DNA of 61,970 nt from Candidatus Accumulibacter regalis (GTDB lineage: Bacteria; Pseudomonadota; Gammaproteobacteria; Burkholderiales; Rhodocyclaceae), in contig JEMY01000002.1 in NCBI GenBank assembly GCA_000585075.1, positions 1-61,970 on the forward strand, in the 5' to 3' direction. Position numbers and translations under genes: made by a program. This document shows, one piece after another, positions 9,609 to 18,495 of this stretch. Numbering within the stretch: the first letter of the stretch is position 1; every line of letters starts with the position of its first letter. The notes beneath the pieces are model-generated. The model did no database searches. It was not told where the DNA came from and saw only the letters and a program-made list of their open reading frames with translations.

Positions 9609-10623
9609 GGTGGCGGGCCCTTGATTTGGCCTCGAGCGCTTCGAGTGCGGCGGTGTGCGCTTCGTAGGCCGAGACGATGCGTGCCACCAGGGGGTGGCGG
9701 ACGACGTCTTCCTTGAGGAATTCGGTGAAGGCGATGCCGCGAACCTCCTGGAGGATCAGGCGCGCTTCGATCAGGCCGCTTTTCTGGCCCCGCTGCAGGT
9801 CGATCTGCGTGACGTCGCCGGTGACCACCGCCTTGGCGCCGATGCCGATGCGCGTCAGGAACATTTTCATCTGCTCCGGCGTCGTGTTCTGCGCTTCGTC
9901 GAGGATGATGAAAGCGTGGTTCAGCGTGCGGCCACGCATGTAGGCGAGTGGCGCGATCTCGATCGAGCCGCGCTCGAAAAGCTTGCCCACACGCTCGAAG
10001 CCCATCAGGTCGTAGAGCGCATCGTAAAGCGGGCGCAGATACGGATCGACTTTCTGGGTCAGGTCGCCAGGCAGGAAGCCGAGGCGTTCGCCGGCCTCGA
10101 CCGCCGGGCGGGTGAGGACGATGCGCTGCACCAGCTCACGCTCGAAGGCGTCGACCGCCGAAGCCACGGCCAGGTAGGTCTTGCCGGTACCCGCCGGGCC
10201 GGTGCCGAAAGTGATGTCGTGTTCCTGGATGTGCTTGAGGTATTCGATCTGCCGTGGAGTGCGGCCGTGCAGTTCGCTCTTGCGCGTCATCAGCGCCGGC
10301 GAGACACCGCCGCCGGACGACGTCTTGCGCACCGGTCGGTTGAGGATCTCGATCAGGCCGAGCTGGATTTCGTCGACCGACAGCGCCTCCTTGGCCTGCG
10401 CGTAGAACTGTTGCAGCGCCTCCGAGGCGCGCGTCGTCTGCGCGCTGTCGCCACGCAGCGTGAAGCGCTCGCCGCGGCGGGCGATCGAGACGTCGAGTGC
10501 GGTTTCGATCTGGCGCAGATTCTCGTCGAGTGCGCCACACAGGTTGGCCAGGTGCTTGTTGTTCACCGGTGACAGCAGCAGTTCGATGGCCCGGCTCTTG
10601 GTTTCGGGTGTCTTGACGCTCAT
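9592..10623 (-). CDS. ybeZ: PhoH-like ATPase (YbeZ)
   Basis: PhoH-family P-loop ATPase, partner of YbeY and linked to RNA metabolism. The 343-residue product has a Walker A at 142-149 (GPAGTGKT) and a Walker B with ILDEAQN. The N-terminal part (about 15-85) resembles the KH-like region of the family. The start is set at 10623, where ATG overlaps the miaB stop as ATGA; the open frame continues upstream inside miaB without family content. The adjacent ybeY overlaps its end by 17 bases. Confidence 0.95.
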   Translation of the reverse strand: MSVKTPETKSRAIELLLSPVNNKHLANLCGALDENLRQIETALDVSIARRGERFTLRGDSAQTTRASEALQQFYAQAKEALSVDEIQLGLIEILNRPVRKTSSGGGVSPALMTRKSELHGRTPRQIEYLKHIQEHDITFGTGPAGTGKTYLAVASAVDAFERELVQRIVLTRPAVEAGERLGFLPGDLTQKVDPYLRPLYDALYDLMGFERVGKLFERGSIEIAPLAYMRGRTLNHAFIILDEAQNTTPEQMKMFLTRIGIGAKAVVTGDVTQIDLQRGQKSGLIEARLILQEVRGIAFTEFLKEDVVRHPLVARIVSAYEAHTAALEALEAKSRARHHAEKN

Positions 10624-11999
10624 GCGGCCTGCCCTGCGCCATGGCCGACAATCTCGCCGCGCAGCGAGTGCGGCAGCGCCGCGCTGATGCGCACATCGAC
10701 GAATCGATCGAGCCACTCCGTGGCGTCGGCCGAATCGCTGGCGAAATTGACCACCCGGTTATTGTCGGTGCGTCCGGCCAGCTCGCTCTTGTCCTTTCTC
10801 GACAGGCCCTCCACGAGCACCCGCTGCACGCTGCCGACCATGGCCAGCGATACGTCCTGCGCCAGGCCGTCGATGCGCTGCTGCAGGCGCTGCAGGCGTT
10901 CGAGCTTGACCTCTGGCGGCGTGTCGTCGGCGAGATCGGCCGCTGGGGTGCCCGGCCGCGCGCTGTAGATGAACGAGAACGAGGCGTCGAAGCCGACATC
11001 GTCGATCAGCTTCATCGTCTTCGCGAAGTCGTCGGCGGTCTCGCCGGGAAAGCCGACGATGAAGTCGGACGAGAGCGAGAGGTCGGGCCGTGCCGCGCGC
11101 AGCCTGCGCACCAGGCTCTTGTATTCGAGCGCCGTGTAGCCGCGCTTCATCGCCGCCAGGACGCGGTCGGAGCCCGACTGAACGGGCAGATGCAGATGCG
11201 AGACCAGCTTCGGCACGCTGGCGTAGACGTCGATCAGCCGTGCGGTCACCTCGCGCGGGTGCGAGGTGGTGTAGCGGATACGTTCGATTCCCGGGATCTC
11301 TGCGATGTATTCGATGAGCAGCGCCAGATCGGCCGCTTCCTCGCCGGGTAGCGCCTGGCCGTTGCCGGCCATCGCGCCGCGGTAGGCATTGACGTTCTGG
11401 CCGAGCAGGGTCACTTCCCTTACGCCCTGATCGGCCAGGCCGGCGACCTCGGTCAATACGTCATGGAAGGGGCGCGAGACCTCGTCGCCACGCGTGTAGG
11501 GAACGATGCAGAACGAACAGAACTTGCTGCAACCTTCCATGATCGAGACGAAGGCGGTCGCGCCCGTGACGGTCGCTGGCGGCAGCTTGTCGAACTTCTC
11601 GATCTCGGGGAACGAGATGTCGACCTGCGCCCTGCCCAGGCGTCGCCGTTCGGCAATCAACTGCGGCAGGCGGTGCAGCGTCTGCGGTCCGAAAACGACA
11701 TCCACGTAGGGGGCGCGCGCAACGATCGCCGCGCCTTCCTGGCTGGCTACGCAACCGCCAACACCGATTACCAGGTCGGGATTGGCGCGTTTCAGCAGGC
11801 GGACCCTGCCGAGGTCGTGAAAAACGCGTTCCTGCGCTTTCTCGCGTACCGAGCAGGTGTTGAAGAGAATGATGTCGGCGTCGTCGGGGGTGTCGGTCTT
11901 GACGATGTCTTCCGATGCGGCGAGTACGTCGGCCATCTTGTCCGAGTCGTACTCGTTCATCTGGCACCCGAAGGTGCGGATGAACAGTTTTTTGGCCAT
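10620..11999 (-). CDS. miaB: tRNA-2-methylthio-N6-dimethylallyladenosine synthase
   Basis: Radical-SAM methylthiotransferase that makes ms2i6A37 in tRNAs. The N-terminal UPF0004 domain holds the auxiliary cluster cysteines C12, C49 and C83. The radical-SAM cluster motif is C157-x3-C161-x2-C164 (CSKFCSFC). The C-terminal TRAM domain spans roughly 385-450. Length 459 is normal. It is the second gene of a minus-strand run after a small conserved gene that ends 22 bases upstream, and is coupled to phoH by a four-base overlap. Confidence 0.97.
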   Translation of the reverse strand: MAKKLFIRTFGCQMNEYDSDKMADVLAASEDIVKTDTPDDADIILFNTCSVREKAQERVFHDLGRVRLLKRANPDLVIGVGGCVASQEGAAIVARAPYVDVVFGPQTLHRLPQLIAERRRLGRAQVDISFPEIEKFDKLPPATVTGATAFVSIMEGCSKFCSFCIVPYTRGDEVSRPFHDVLTEVAGLADQGVREVTLLGQNVNAYRGAMAGNGQALPGEEAADLALLIEYIAEIPGIERIRYTTSHPREVTARLIDVYASVPKLVSHLHLPVQSGSDRVLAAMKRGYTALEYKSLVRRLRAARPDLSLSSDFIVGFPGETADDFAKTMKLIDDVGFDASFSFIYSARPGTPAADLADDTPPEVKLERLQRLQQRIDGLAQDVSLAMVGSVQRVLVEGLSRKDKSELAGRTDNNRVVNFASDSADATEWLDRFVDVRISAALPHSLRGEIVGHGAGQAA

Positions 12000-12021
12000 G
12001 TTTTACTTGCGTATGAGGTGA

Positions 12022-12378
12022 CTAGCGTGGGCGAGGCGCCGAGGATTCGCTCGGCGTCAGCATCCAGACGCGATGGATCGCGCCCGAAGCGTTGGGGAGA
12101 TAGACGACTTCCACCGGGCTCTGGACCTGCATTGGCATCACGATCAGGTTTTGCCGGCTACGGATCTGAGCCGTCGGGGCGAGCCGCCATTGCTGGCCGT
12201 CGATGATCAGGAAACCGTCTCCGGTGGGTGGCTGCATGACGCCCTTGCGGGCTTCGTCGGGCAGCGCTCGTGCGAGTCCGGCCGGCTCGTTGAGGATGCG
12301 TGGGTCGGGCGCAGGTTCCATTGCCATCTCGGCGACGCTGCTGAGAATGGTGTATAGGAGGGCGGCAGGGATGTCCAT
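12022..12378 (-). CDS. Conserved hypothetical protein upstream of miaB
   Basis: A 118-residue protein with no signal peptide or membrane segment that I can see. The middle and C-terminal part alternates polar and hydrophobic residues (DGQQWRLAPTAQIRSRQN, VYLPNASGAIHRVWMLT), which suggests a small beta-rich fold. It sits 22 bases before miaB on the same strand, so it is probably cotranscribed with the miaB-phoH-ybeY operon. I do not recognise a family. The spacing and codon pattern favour a real gene, but the function is unknown. Confidence 0.7.
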   Translation of the reverse strand: MDIPAALLYTILSSVAEMAMEPAPDPRILNEPAGLARALPDEARKGVMQPPTGDGFLIIDGQQWRLAPTAQIRSRQNLIVMPMQVQSPVEVVYLPNASGAIHRVWMLTPSESSAPRPR

Positions 12379-12433
12379 CGGGCCATTATAGACACGCTCG
12401 CCGGCGGCTGTCAGCTTTCGGCCGCTTTCGCCG

Positions 12434-12463
12434 TTGTGGCGAGCGCCACAAGCAGCGTAGAAT
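12434..12463 (+). promoter_or_regulatory. Putative sigma70 promoter of tRNA-Gly(CCC)
   Basis: A -35-like TTGTGG at 12434-12439 and a -10-like TAGAAT at 12458-12463 are separated by 18 bases. The -10 lies 10 bases before the tRNA 5' end, as expected for a tRNA promoter. Confidence 0.55.
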
Positions 12464-12473
12464 GGCGACCTTC

Positions 12474-12547
12474 GCGGGCGTCGTATAATGGTAATACCCT
12501 AGCTTCCCAAGCTAGAGCCGAGGGTTCGATTCCCTTCGCCCGCTCCA
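12474..12547 (+). tRNA. tRNA-Gly (anticodon CCC)
   Basis: A 74-nt cloverleaf with CCA encoded. The acceptor stem GCGGGCG pairs with CGCCCGC. The anticodon arm CTAGC-TTCCCAA-GCTAG gives anticodon CCC, reading GGG. The T arm GAGGG-TTCGATT-CCCTT is canonical. It stands alone between the miaB operon and a gene-poor stretch. Confidence 0.95.
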
Positions 12548-13640
12548 CCTCCCCCTAGCGTGGCCTTTCTTGCTGATTCCATGGGGCGTGGCCCTGAGGT
12601 TCGCGAGGCGCCCGGCAAGACTACATCAAGGTAGTCCACGCATGCACGGGAACGCGCGTCTCTGTCGTCGCCCCGGCGGCGTCCAAGCTGTTCGCGTTGC
12701 CGTCCGCGCACGTCTGCGGCCCGCCGTCGGCAAGGCCGCGTACCTGTGCGTGCGCGGTAGCTGGCGGCAGCCTGTGTGCCGCGGCACGGGCAGGTTCCAG
12801 GCCGATCTGACGTTCGCCCATGCAAGGCGCTGCCCTGTGGTCACGGGTGACGATGACCGCTTGGTGATCGGGAAGTGGCACCTCAGCGATGGCTCGCTCG
12901 CGGCACACCCGCAATTCCAGCGTGCTGGTCAACCACGGACAGTCCGCTTGCCGGACTCAGCGAGTTCATGTTTTACTGACGTTTCCGGCCGACCCAGTAG
13001 GCTGGCCTATGCCGACCAGGCACACGCACAAGGTGGCGCAGAGTGTGCCCCTCTAAGGAAGCTCTGACCATGTCCGTCGCTGACCGAGGGTGCAGCGGAC
13101 AAGTGCAACAACACCATGTCATCAACGGAAGCCGCATGCAGCGACCGCCGGCACTGATCGAGCCGCCGAATTCGAAGTCCGGTGTCGGACGCCGTCGGAC
13201 ATCGCTCCCAGTGATCCCGACGATTCACTTCATGCAGCGCTGTTCGGCTACTGCGACGCGGCGGTGGGAGACGCCCTCTACGACCTGCCGCTTCCGACCC
13301 CGTCCGGCGGAGAGGACCTCCCTGCCCGCGGGGGGCGGGGTCAGCTGTGGGGGCCCCGAAAGGCTCGGCTGGCGTCAGGCAGTCATGCCACGCGAAACGA
13401 CCTAAACACTGGTTTCGCGCCATCTCCGCGTGATTGCCATTTCCGGGGCTAGGATTTCGGAGGCTTACCCTCTCGAGCGTCTTCGGCGGTGCTCGTTAAG
13501 ACATCCCCCAAGGTCTGCTGGCCCGGGTTATCGGGGCCTTGTCGCGCTCGTCAGGGCGTTATTTATCAACAACCTGTCCGGAATAATGCCTGGTTTCCGA
13601 CCGCCTTATGCTGAGTGTTAACTCTAGGAAAGAATACAAT
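12548..13640. other. Gene-poor stretch of about 1.1 kb downstream of tRNA-Gly
   Basis: No intact gene is supported here. Overlapping frames up to 165 codons exist on both strands, but none has a convincing ribosome site, a recognisable motif or protein-like composition. No transposase motif, terminal inverted repeat or second copy of the tRNA 3' end was seen. The last 30 bases carry the AGGAAAG ribosome site of the next gene. It could be decayed DNA next to a tRNA, or a long regulatory leader. Confidence 0.5.
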
Positions 13641-16600
13641 ATGGACTTCCCTTCACCTGCTTTAGCCCCGTCATCTGTCAATAAACGGGAATTGAATGCG
13701 GCGATCAATCTTCGACTTGCTCTTCTCGGATTGCCTCTCGCTGCCGACGCCGATGGCGCGTCGATTACGGAGCTGATGTCACCGATCTTGGCGCGTCAGC
13801 GGGAATTGAGCCGTCGACTTTCGGATAAACTTTGCCCTGTCGATACGCGCATTCAGAATTTTCTGAAGGAGTATCTTGCGGATGTTGGCCCGGCGCCACG
13901 GCTGCCGGGTAAAACACTGGTGCTCGATCAGTCCGGTCTGGCGCGTGGCGTTTCGCTGCCGGCCAACGGTGATCTTTTCAAGTCGCCGCTGCTCAGCAGC
14001 TACCGTCTACGCAACGGGGTTCTGCACAATCCCGCCAGTGATCGCCGTACCACTGCGGGCGTTTTTCACATCGCCGATGGCGGTTTGCCGATTCCCGACG
14101 ATAAGCTGGCGGTGCCGAAGATGGCCTTTTCAAAGCTGCTTGCCTTGGCACTGAATCCTCCGCCTGAATCACTGCAGCTACCGTTTACAGCGGGTGAGAA
14201 AGCCCCGGCCATGTGCTTTGTTTCCCTGCTTTTGCGTCCATTGGTGGTGCCTGCCGTGCCAGGCTTTACAACAGAGAAGCGGATGGAAACCCGCTTTTTC
14301 GTTCCCGGTGCCCTGGTGGCCAATCTCGATTTTGTCGAAAGTATTTTTGGCAATGCCGGCGACCCCTATCTGCCTGAAAACGATGCCTCGCTCGACCCGG
14401 ATGGCTGGACCGGCCACACGGGTTGCGTGATTCTCGCGCCGCATCTTACGCATGTACCCAAACACCTGCTCGGTCTTCCGCACTGGGACGCGGCAACACC
14501 GCTGCAACGTCGTGACGGCATGTGCTACAAGAGTGAAACAGAGCTGTATAACGGTGGCAGCGCATTCAAGTTGTGCGCGCGGGACCAGCGTGGCGTAGTC
14601 GTGACCATCATCGCGGACAATTATTTCGGTTACTGCAAGAAAGAGGTGAAAACGCAGATCAGTTATTCGGCGAACATGTTTGGTTCTGCCGAAGAAGAGC
14701 ATTCCGGCGGGGCGCTCGTGTTTCCGAGTTATAACGAGGGTCAGGAGTATACCGACCTGACGGCGGGCGATGCCTACTCGCTGAAAGAGGTTCTGGCCCG
14801 CGACCCTGAACGCTTTTCCGTGCAGCCGGCCGGGCATGCGCTTGATCGTGTTCAGCCGGATGTCGTCCTGGTGCCAGCGAAATCGACCTTCAGTTTGCGA
14901 TCGCAGACCGTCTCGTGGCCAACCCTTGATGGCGATACTCGGTCGATAAAATTGCAGGCCGGTAAGACCTATATGGGCCCCAATGGTTACCGGGTACAAA
15001 TGGAGTCATCGACTGCCGATCATCGTCAGTGGAATCTCGTCGGAACCTCGGCGGAAGTTACGGCCTGTCACAAGCCGGCGACCGTTTCCGGGGGGGGCAA
15101 ATCGGAGATATCCAAAGCGATTTCGGACGCGATACTCGTCGGCCATGTTTACGTCGCCGACCTCGAAAAGGACATGGACGCGGTTGCAGCAATTCTGGCG
15201 CGTGATTTCTCGGAACGCTATAGCGATCAGGAGAGAAACGGCGTTGATAACCGCCTCATACTCAGCAGTGACCGTTCGATTGGTAGCGTCATAAAACTGC
15301 TCACACCGTCGGGCCGCGATTATAACGACGCGTACAACACATGGTTGAGCGCCATTCCACAGCATATCAAGGAACTTGTCTTCGTCGTCAAGCGCTTTCA
15401 CCGCGCAGAGTGGGGCGATAGCTGGCGGAGTCATTATTCGGTAGACCTGATCAACGGTCGTCCCGGGAATTCACTGAAGCTGGACGGGAGAACGCTGGTC
15501 GTGAATACCCTGCGCGTCGGTTTCGAGAAGGACGGCGCCTGGCGTGTCTTCGGCTTGCGCCATGATTTCCACCCGGCCGGCAAAGTGCAGACCGAGGACG
15601 ACATCACGGCCAGCGTGGTAGCCCCCGCCAGAGCGATTGCGGGAGGGGCGGAAACGTTCTCGCAGAAGTTCGTGCAAAACTGCGAGCGTCGCCTGTTTCA
15701 AAGGCCGGACGACGCAATCCATCGCGGCTATGACCGGCAGGCGGAACTGGATCTGGCGACACCGGGGACTTTTATCTCCAACTTCCAGCCGCTTGACGGA
15801 TCGGATGCGCGTGAGCTGGTTGATGACGCCATCGGATTCAGTGAGTTTACCCCACCGATGCAGGACTTGATCAAGGCCGCTGCGAGCGCGCCGGAGGGAT
15901 CGTCACCCGCCTATTTCGTCTCCTCGGCACACCCGCGTCTGGTCGATGGGAAACCGACGAAAAACCCGCGCTATCTGCAACTGCGCCCCGACATCGCGTG
16001 CCCGAATGACACGGCAATTGCCAACCTGGCGATGCGCTTGTTCCGCAGGCAGTCAAGTGCCGAGCCGCTCATTACCCCGGTACATGTGGTCGCCGCCGGC
16101 CGCCGCAACAACCCGCCGGATGATGGCATTCGGCCGCTATGCCCTTACAACCCGTTGCACTACATGGAACTGCCCGAGCTCTTCATCGAGTTCATCAGTT
16201 CGATGACCGGCAAGTCACCCTCGACAACCGGTGCGGGTTCAGAAGGTGCGTTGACCAAAGGGCCGTTCAATGCGCTGCCGGCCATCATCGACCTCAATGC
16301 CGCCTTCGTCTCCTTCGCTCTCACGGGTTACGACGGATGGGTTTCCTCTGCCGGTTACGTCGGGCCGAATGTGCGCGTCGATCATGACGTCAGTTTGCTG
16401 GTGCCCGAGGTCTTTGCGCGCATGAGTCCGAGTGAGCGCGAGGCGAAAAACCTGATTGCCCGGGGCGCCCTGGAGCGCGTCGTCGATTTCGAACACCGTG
16501 GTCAGCCTGTTCTGGCCAGCCGGCTCGGCTACCGGATGACAGCACGGTTGGCGAGCACCTACTTTGGCCGGATATTTCTGCATCCGCATGCCGTGTTCAC

Positions 16601-17069
16601 CGATGAAATGCTGCGCCCCGAGCTGCAGGACATGGACATTTTTGCCGACGGTGTGGCGAATATCGTCGCTACCCACCAGCGGGTTGCCGAAAGTTATTTC
16701 ACCGATGGCACCATTTCGCTAGCCTGCCCACCCCTGCGGGCCGTCCTGGAAATCATGGCCCACGGACAGACAGCGGATGGCCATGGACTTGAATCACTGG
16801 AAGTGCGTTCGCTGTTTTCTCGCGAAAGCGTACTTGCCAGTGATTGGTATGCGGCACGCCTCGACGCCAAGCAACGCGGTGACGAGACGCGGCTGACTCA
16901 TGCGCTGGCCTCGCTATACGATTTCCTTGATCGTAGCGAGAATGCCGAGGTTGCTTCGCGCCTGGGACTCTCGGCGCGCCGTGCTCGGATACAGGACGAA
17001 CGGGTCCTTGTCGGTTCGTCGGAATATCGTGCCGGGCTGGTGGGGACCATCGGCCTGCAACCCCTATAG
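13641..17069 (+). CDS. Putative PPi-type phosphoenolpyruvate carboxykinase
   Basis: A 1142-residue soluble protein with no signal peptide or membrane segment. Length and several blocks match my recollection of the pyrophosphate-dependent PEPCK family described in Entamoeba and Propionibacterium, which interconverts oxaloacetate + PPi and PEP + CO2 + Pi. Blocks used are GHTGCVILAPHL (near residue 258), RRDGMC, ADNYFGYCKKEVKTQ (near 324), EEEHSGGALVFPSYN (near 352) and an N-terminal region reading LARQRELSRRLSDKL and PVDTRIQNFLKEYL. I cannot align it here, so active-site residues are not assigned. The start at 13641 follows AGGAAAG at 13626-13632; the frame opens 11 codons earlier without a ribosome site. 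The DNA is visibly less GC-rich at third positions than its neighbours. No partner gene is adjacent. If the family call is wrong, this is simply a large conserved cytosolic protein. Confidence 0.65.
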   Translation: MDFPSPALAPSSVNKRELNAAINLRLALLGLPLAADADGASITELMSPILARQRELSRRLSDKLCPVDTRIQNFLKEYLADVGPAPRLPGKTLVLDQSGLARGVSLPANGDLFKSPLLSSYRLRNGVLHNPASDRRTTAGVFHIADGGLPIPDDKLAVPKMAFSKLLALALNPPPESLQLPFTAGEKAPAMCFVSLLLRPLVVPAVPGFTTEKRMETRFFVPGALVANLDFVESIFGNAGDPYLPENDASLDPDGWTGHTGCVILAPHLTHVPKHLLGLPHWDAATPLQRRDGMCYKSETELYNGGSAFKLCARDQRGVVVTIIADNYFGYCKKEVKTQISYSANMFGSAEEEHSGGALVFPSYNEGQEYTDLTAGDAYSLKEVLARDPERFSVQPAGHALDRVQPDVVLVPAKSTFSLRSQTVSWPTLDGDTRSIKLQAGKTYMGPNGYRVQMESSTADHRQWNLVGTSAEVTACHKPATVSGGGKSEISKAISDAILVGHVYVADLEKDMDAVAAILARDFSERYSDQERNGVDNRLILSSDRSIGSVIKLLTPSGRDYNDAYNTWLSAIPQHIKELVFVVKRFHRAEWGDSWRSHYSVDLINGRPGNSLKLDGRTLVVNTLRVGFEKDGAWRVFGLRHDFHPAGKVQTEDDITASVVAPARAIAGGAETFSQKFVQNCERRLFQRPDDAIHRGYDRQAELDLATPGTFISNFQPLDGSDARELVDDAIGFSEFTPPMQDLIKAAASAPEGSSPAYFVSSAHPRLVDGKPTKNPRYLQLRPDIACPNDTAIANLAMRLFRRQSSAEPLITPVHVVAAGRRNNPPDDGIRPLCPYNPLHYMELPELFIEFISSMTGKSPSTTGAGSEGALTKGPFNALPAIIDLNAAFVSFALTGYDGWVSSAGYVGPNVRVDHDVSLLVPEVFARMSPSEREAKNLIARGALERVVDFEHRGQPVLASRLGYRMTARLASTYFGRIFLHPHAVFTDEMLRPELQDMDIFADGVANIVATHQRVAESYFTDGTISLACPPLRAVLEIMAHGQTADGHGLESLEVRSLFSRESVLASDWYAARLDAKQRGDETRLTHALASLYDFLDRSENAEVASRLGLSARRARIQDERVLVGSSEYRAGLVGTIGLQPL

Positions 17070-17614
17070 GGCGTGTTGACGAGCGGGCAGTCGCCGCGGC
17101 TGCCCGGTCGTCGGTTTGCACGCTGGTCCAGCAACGATGGAGAGCGTCGCCACGATCGGAGTAGGCGCGGCATTTGGTGATAGCGTCCAGGGCGCTGTCG
17201 CGCAAAGCGTGACGCTTAGCGGCCGGCAGGCCATCGCGACGAACGGCGTGCGGGTCATCGTGACGAATGGCGTTCCCGAGGGTAGCGAGGAGGCTCGGTT
17301 TCGGCCGGGCCTGTCGGTTTTCGGCGTCGCTTCCCAAAGAGTTCGACAGATGTCGCTGTAAGCCCTTGAATGTGCAAAATTTGCCTAGGCAAAATGGGCA
17401 CTACAAACGCTTGGCGGACGGTTCCGGGAGGGCGACGGTGGTGAACAACTCCTTCGGTTCTCGCCAAACGCCGATATACTTCGTTCCTGCGACATGTGCT
17501 TCCGAGCACTGAAGAACACATCCGGCAAGGCAGTCGTGCCCGCCGCGCAGACAGTCCTCGCATTGGCAGGGTTTGCACGCTGGCACGCTGCCATTCACAG
17601 AGGGAGGTCCTGGC
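17070..17614. other. Intergenic region of about 545 bases with a 14-bp palindrome
   Basis: No supported gene. Apart from the stem-loop at its start, the one structured element is a perfect palindrome, TTTGCCTAGGCAAA at 17380-17393, in a locally AT-richer patch; it could be an operator. The right end holds the AGGGAGGT ribosome site (17601-17608) of the next gene. Confidence 0.45.
17078..17112 (+). terminator. Stem-loop just after the PEPCK-like gene
   Basis: CGGGCAG at 17084-17090 pairs with CTGCCCG at 17100-17106, extended by GACGA/TCGTC beyond one G-G mismatch. It begins 8 bases after the stop codon. No clean T-run follows, so it may be a weak terminator or an mRNA 3' stabiliser. Confidence 0.45.
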
Positions 17615-18370
17615 ATGACGGAACAGACAATGTGGCTGATAGGTGGGGCGGCGGTGATTGTCGCTGCGTTGATCGGGTATTTCGTGGGCCGTAGCCCACT
17701 TGGCGGCAAGACCAAACGAGTCGCGGCGCTGGAGGCGGAAGTGTCGCGCCAGCAGGATGAAATCGCCGGTTACAAGCGTGACGTCGAGTCGCACTTCGAC
17801 AAGACCGCTACCCTCGTCGCATCGATGGCCGGCTCTTACAAGGACTTGTTCGAGCATCTGTCGTCAGGTTACGAACAACTTTCCAGTGGATCCGCCCGCC
17901 AGCTCTTCAGGGACCGCGTCGTCGGTCTTTTGGTGGGAAGTGCGGGCGGTGCGACGGTTGCGGAGGCTACTTCTTCGGACAAGGTATCGGCGGCGCTGAT
18001 CGCCGCTGGCGCGCAACCGCGTGAACTCTCCCCGAAAAAAGGGCAGGGTAGCGAGGCCGAACGATCGGCTGCGGCGGGCGCCGAGGCCGAAGCGGATGCC
18101 AAGGACGTCGCTGCCCCCGCGGACGCTGAAGCGGCGATGGGTACTGCGGCTGAGGGTGAACCGGCACAGCAGGCCGAGAAGAGCAGCAGCGAAGGATTGA
18201 CGACGCCGGCGGGCGCCGAGAGCAAGCCCGCAGGCGACGTGAAAGCCGCATCGGAAGGGCAGGCGAAGCCCGGCGAAAAGGCTGGAGCCGCTGCCGGGGC
18301 TACGGACGAAGGTGGCGACGATAGCGCCGGGAAGGGTGCCGGCAAGGATAACGGCGTCCGCAAGTCGTGA
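17615..18370 (+). CDS. ZapG/YhcB-like (DUF1043) inner-membrane protein with a long disordered tail
   Basis: A 251-residue protein with an N-terminal membrane helix (residues about 5-24, ending in GRSP), then a predicted coiled coil (about 32-85, with the family-like HFDKTATLVASMAGSYKDLFEHLSSGYEQL). This head matches the DUF1043/YhcB (ZapG) family, linked to division and envelope synthesis in E. coli. The rest, from about residue 125, is a low-complexity Ala/Glu/Gly/Lys-rich tail, much longer than in typical YhcB (about 130 residues in total). The start at 17615 follows a strong AGGGAGGT. Monocistronic as far as can be seen. Confidence 0.82.
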   Translation: MTEQTMWLIGGAAVIVAALIGYFVGRSPLGGKTKRVAALEAEVSRQQDEIAGYKRDVESHFDKTATLVASMAGSYKDLFEHLSSGYEQLSSGSARQLFRDRVVGLLVGSAGGATVAEATSSDKVSAALIAAGAQPRELSPKKGQGSEAERSAAAGAEAEADAKDVAAPADAEAAMGTAAEGEPAQQAEKSSSEGLTTPAGAESKPAGDVKAASEGQAKPGEKAGAAAGATDEGGDDSAGKGAGKDNGVRKS

Positions 18371-18495
18371 CGCATCGCGACCCGGCTTCACTATAGGAGG
18401 GTAAGGCAACCCGCCTTGCTCGCGTACCCTGGCTGAGGTGAGGGCGGCCGGCAAGGCCAGGCAGCCGCGCCACCCTTCCGCCGCGGCGTTGCCGG

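Noticed and set aside
12474-12547. tRNA-Gly as an integration site (attL/attR)
   Set aside because: The 3' tRNA sequence recurs only in the tRNA-Gly at 61.6 kb, which is a real gene; no integrase or second attachment site is seen nearby.
12570-13067. 165-codon plus-strand frame after tRNA-Gly
   Set aside because: Arg/Ala/Pro-heavy composition, no ribosome site, no recognisable motif, and competing frames on the other strand; treated as chance.
13608-13640. Upstream in-frame ATG giving 11 extra residues for the PEPCK-like protein
   Set aside because: It has no ribosome site, whereas 13641 is preceded by AGGAAAG at suitable spacing.
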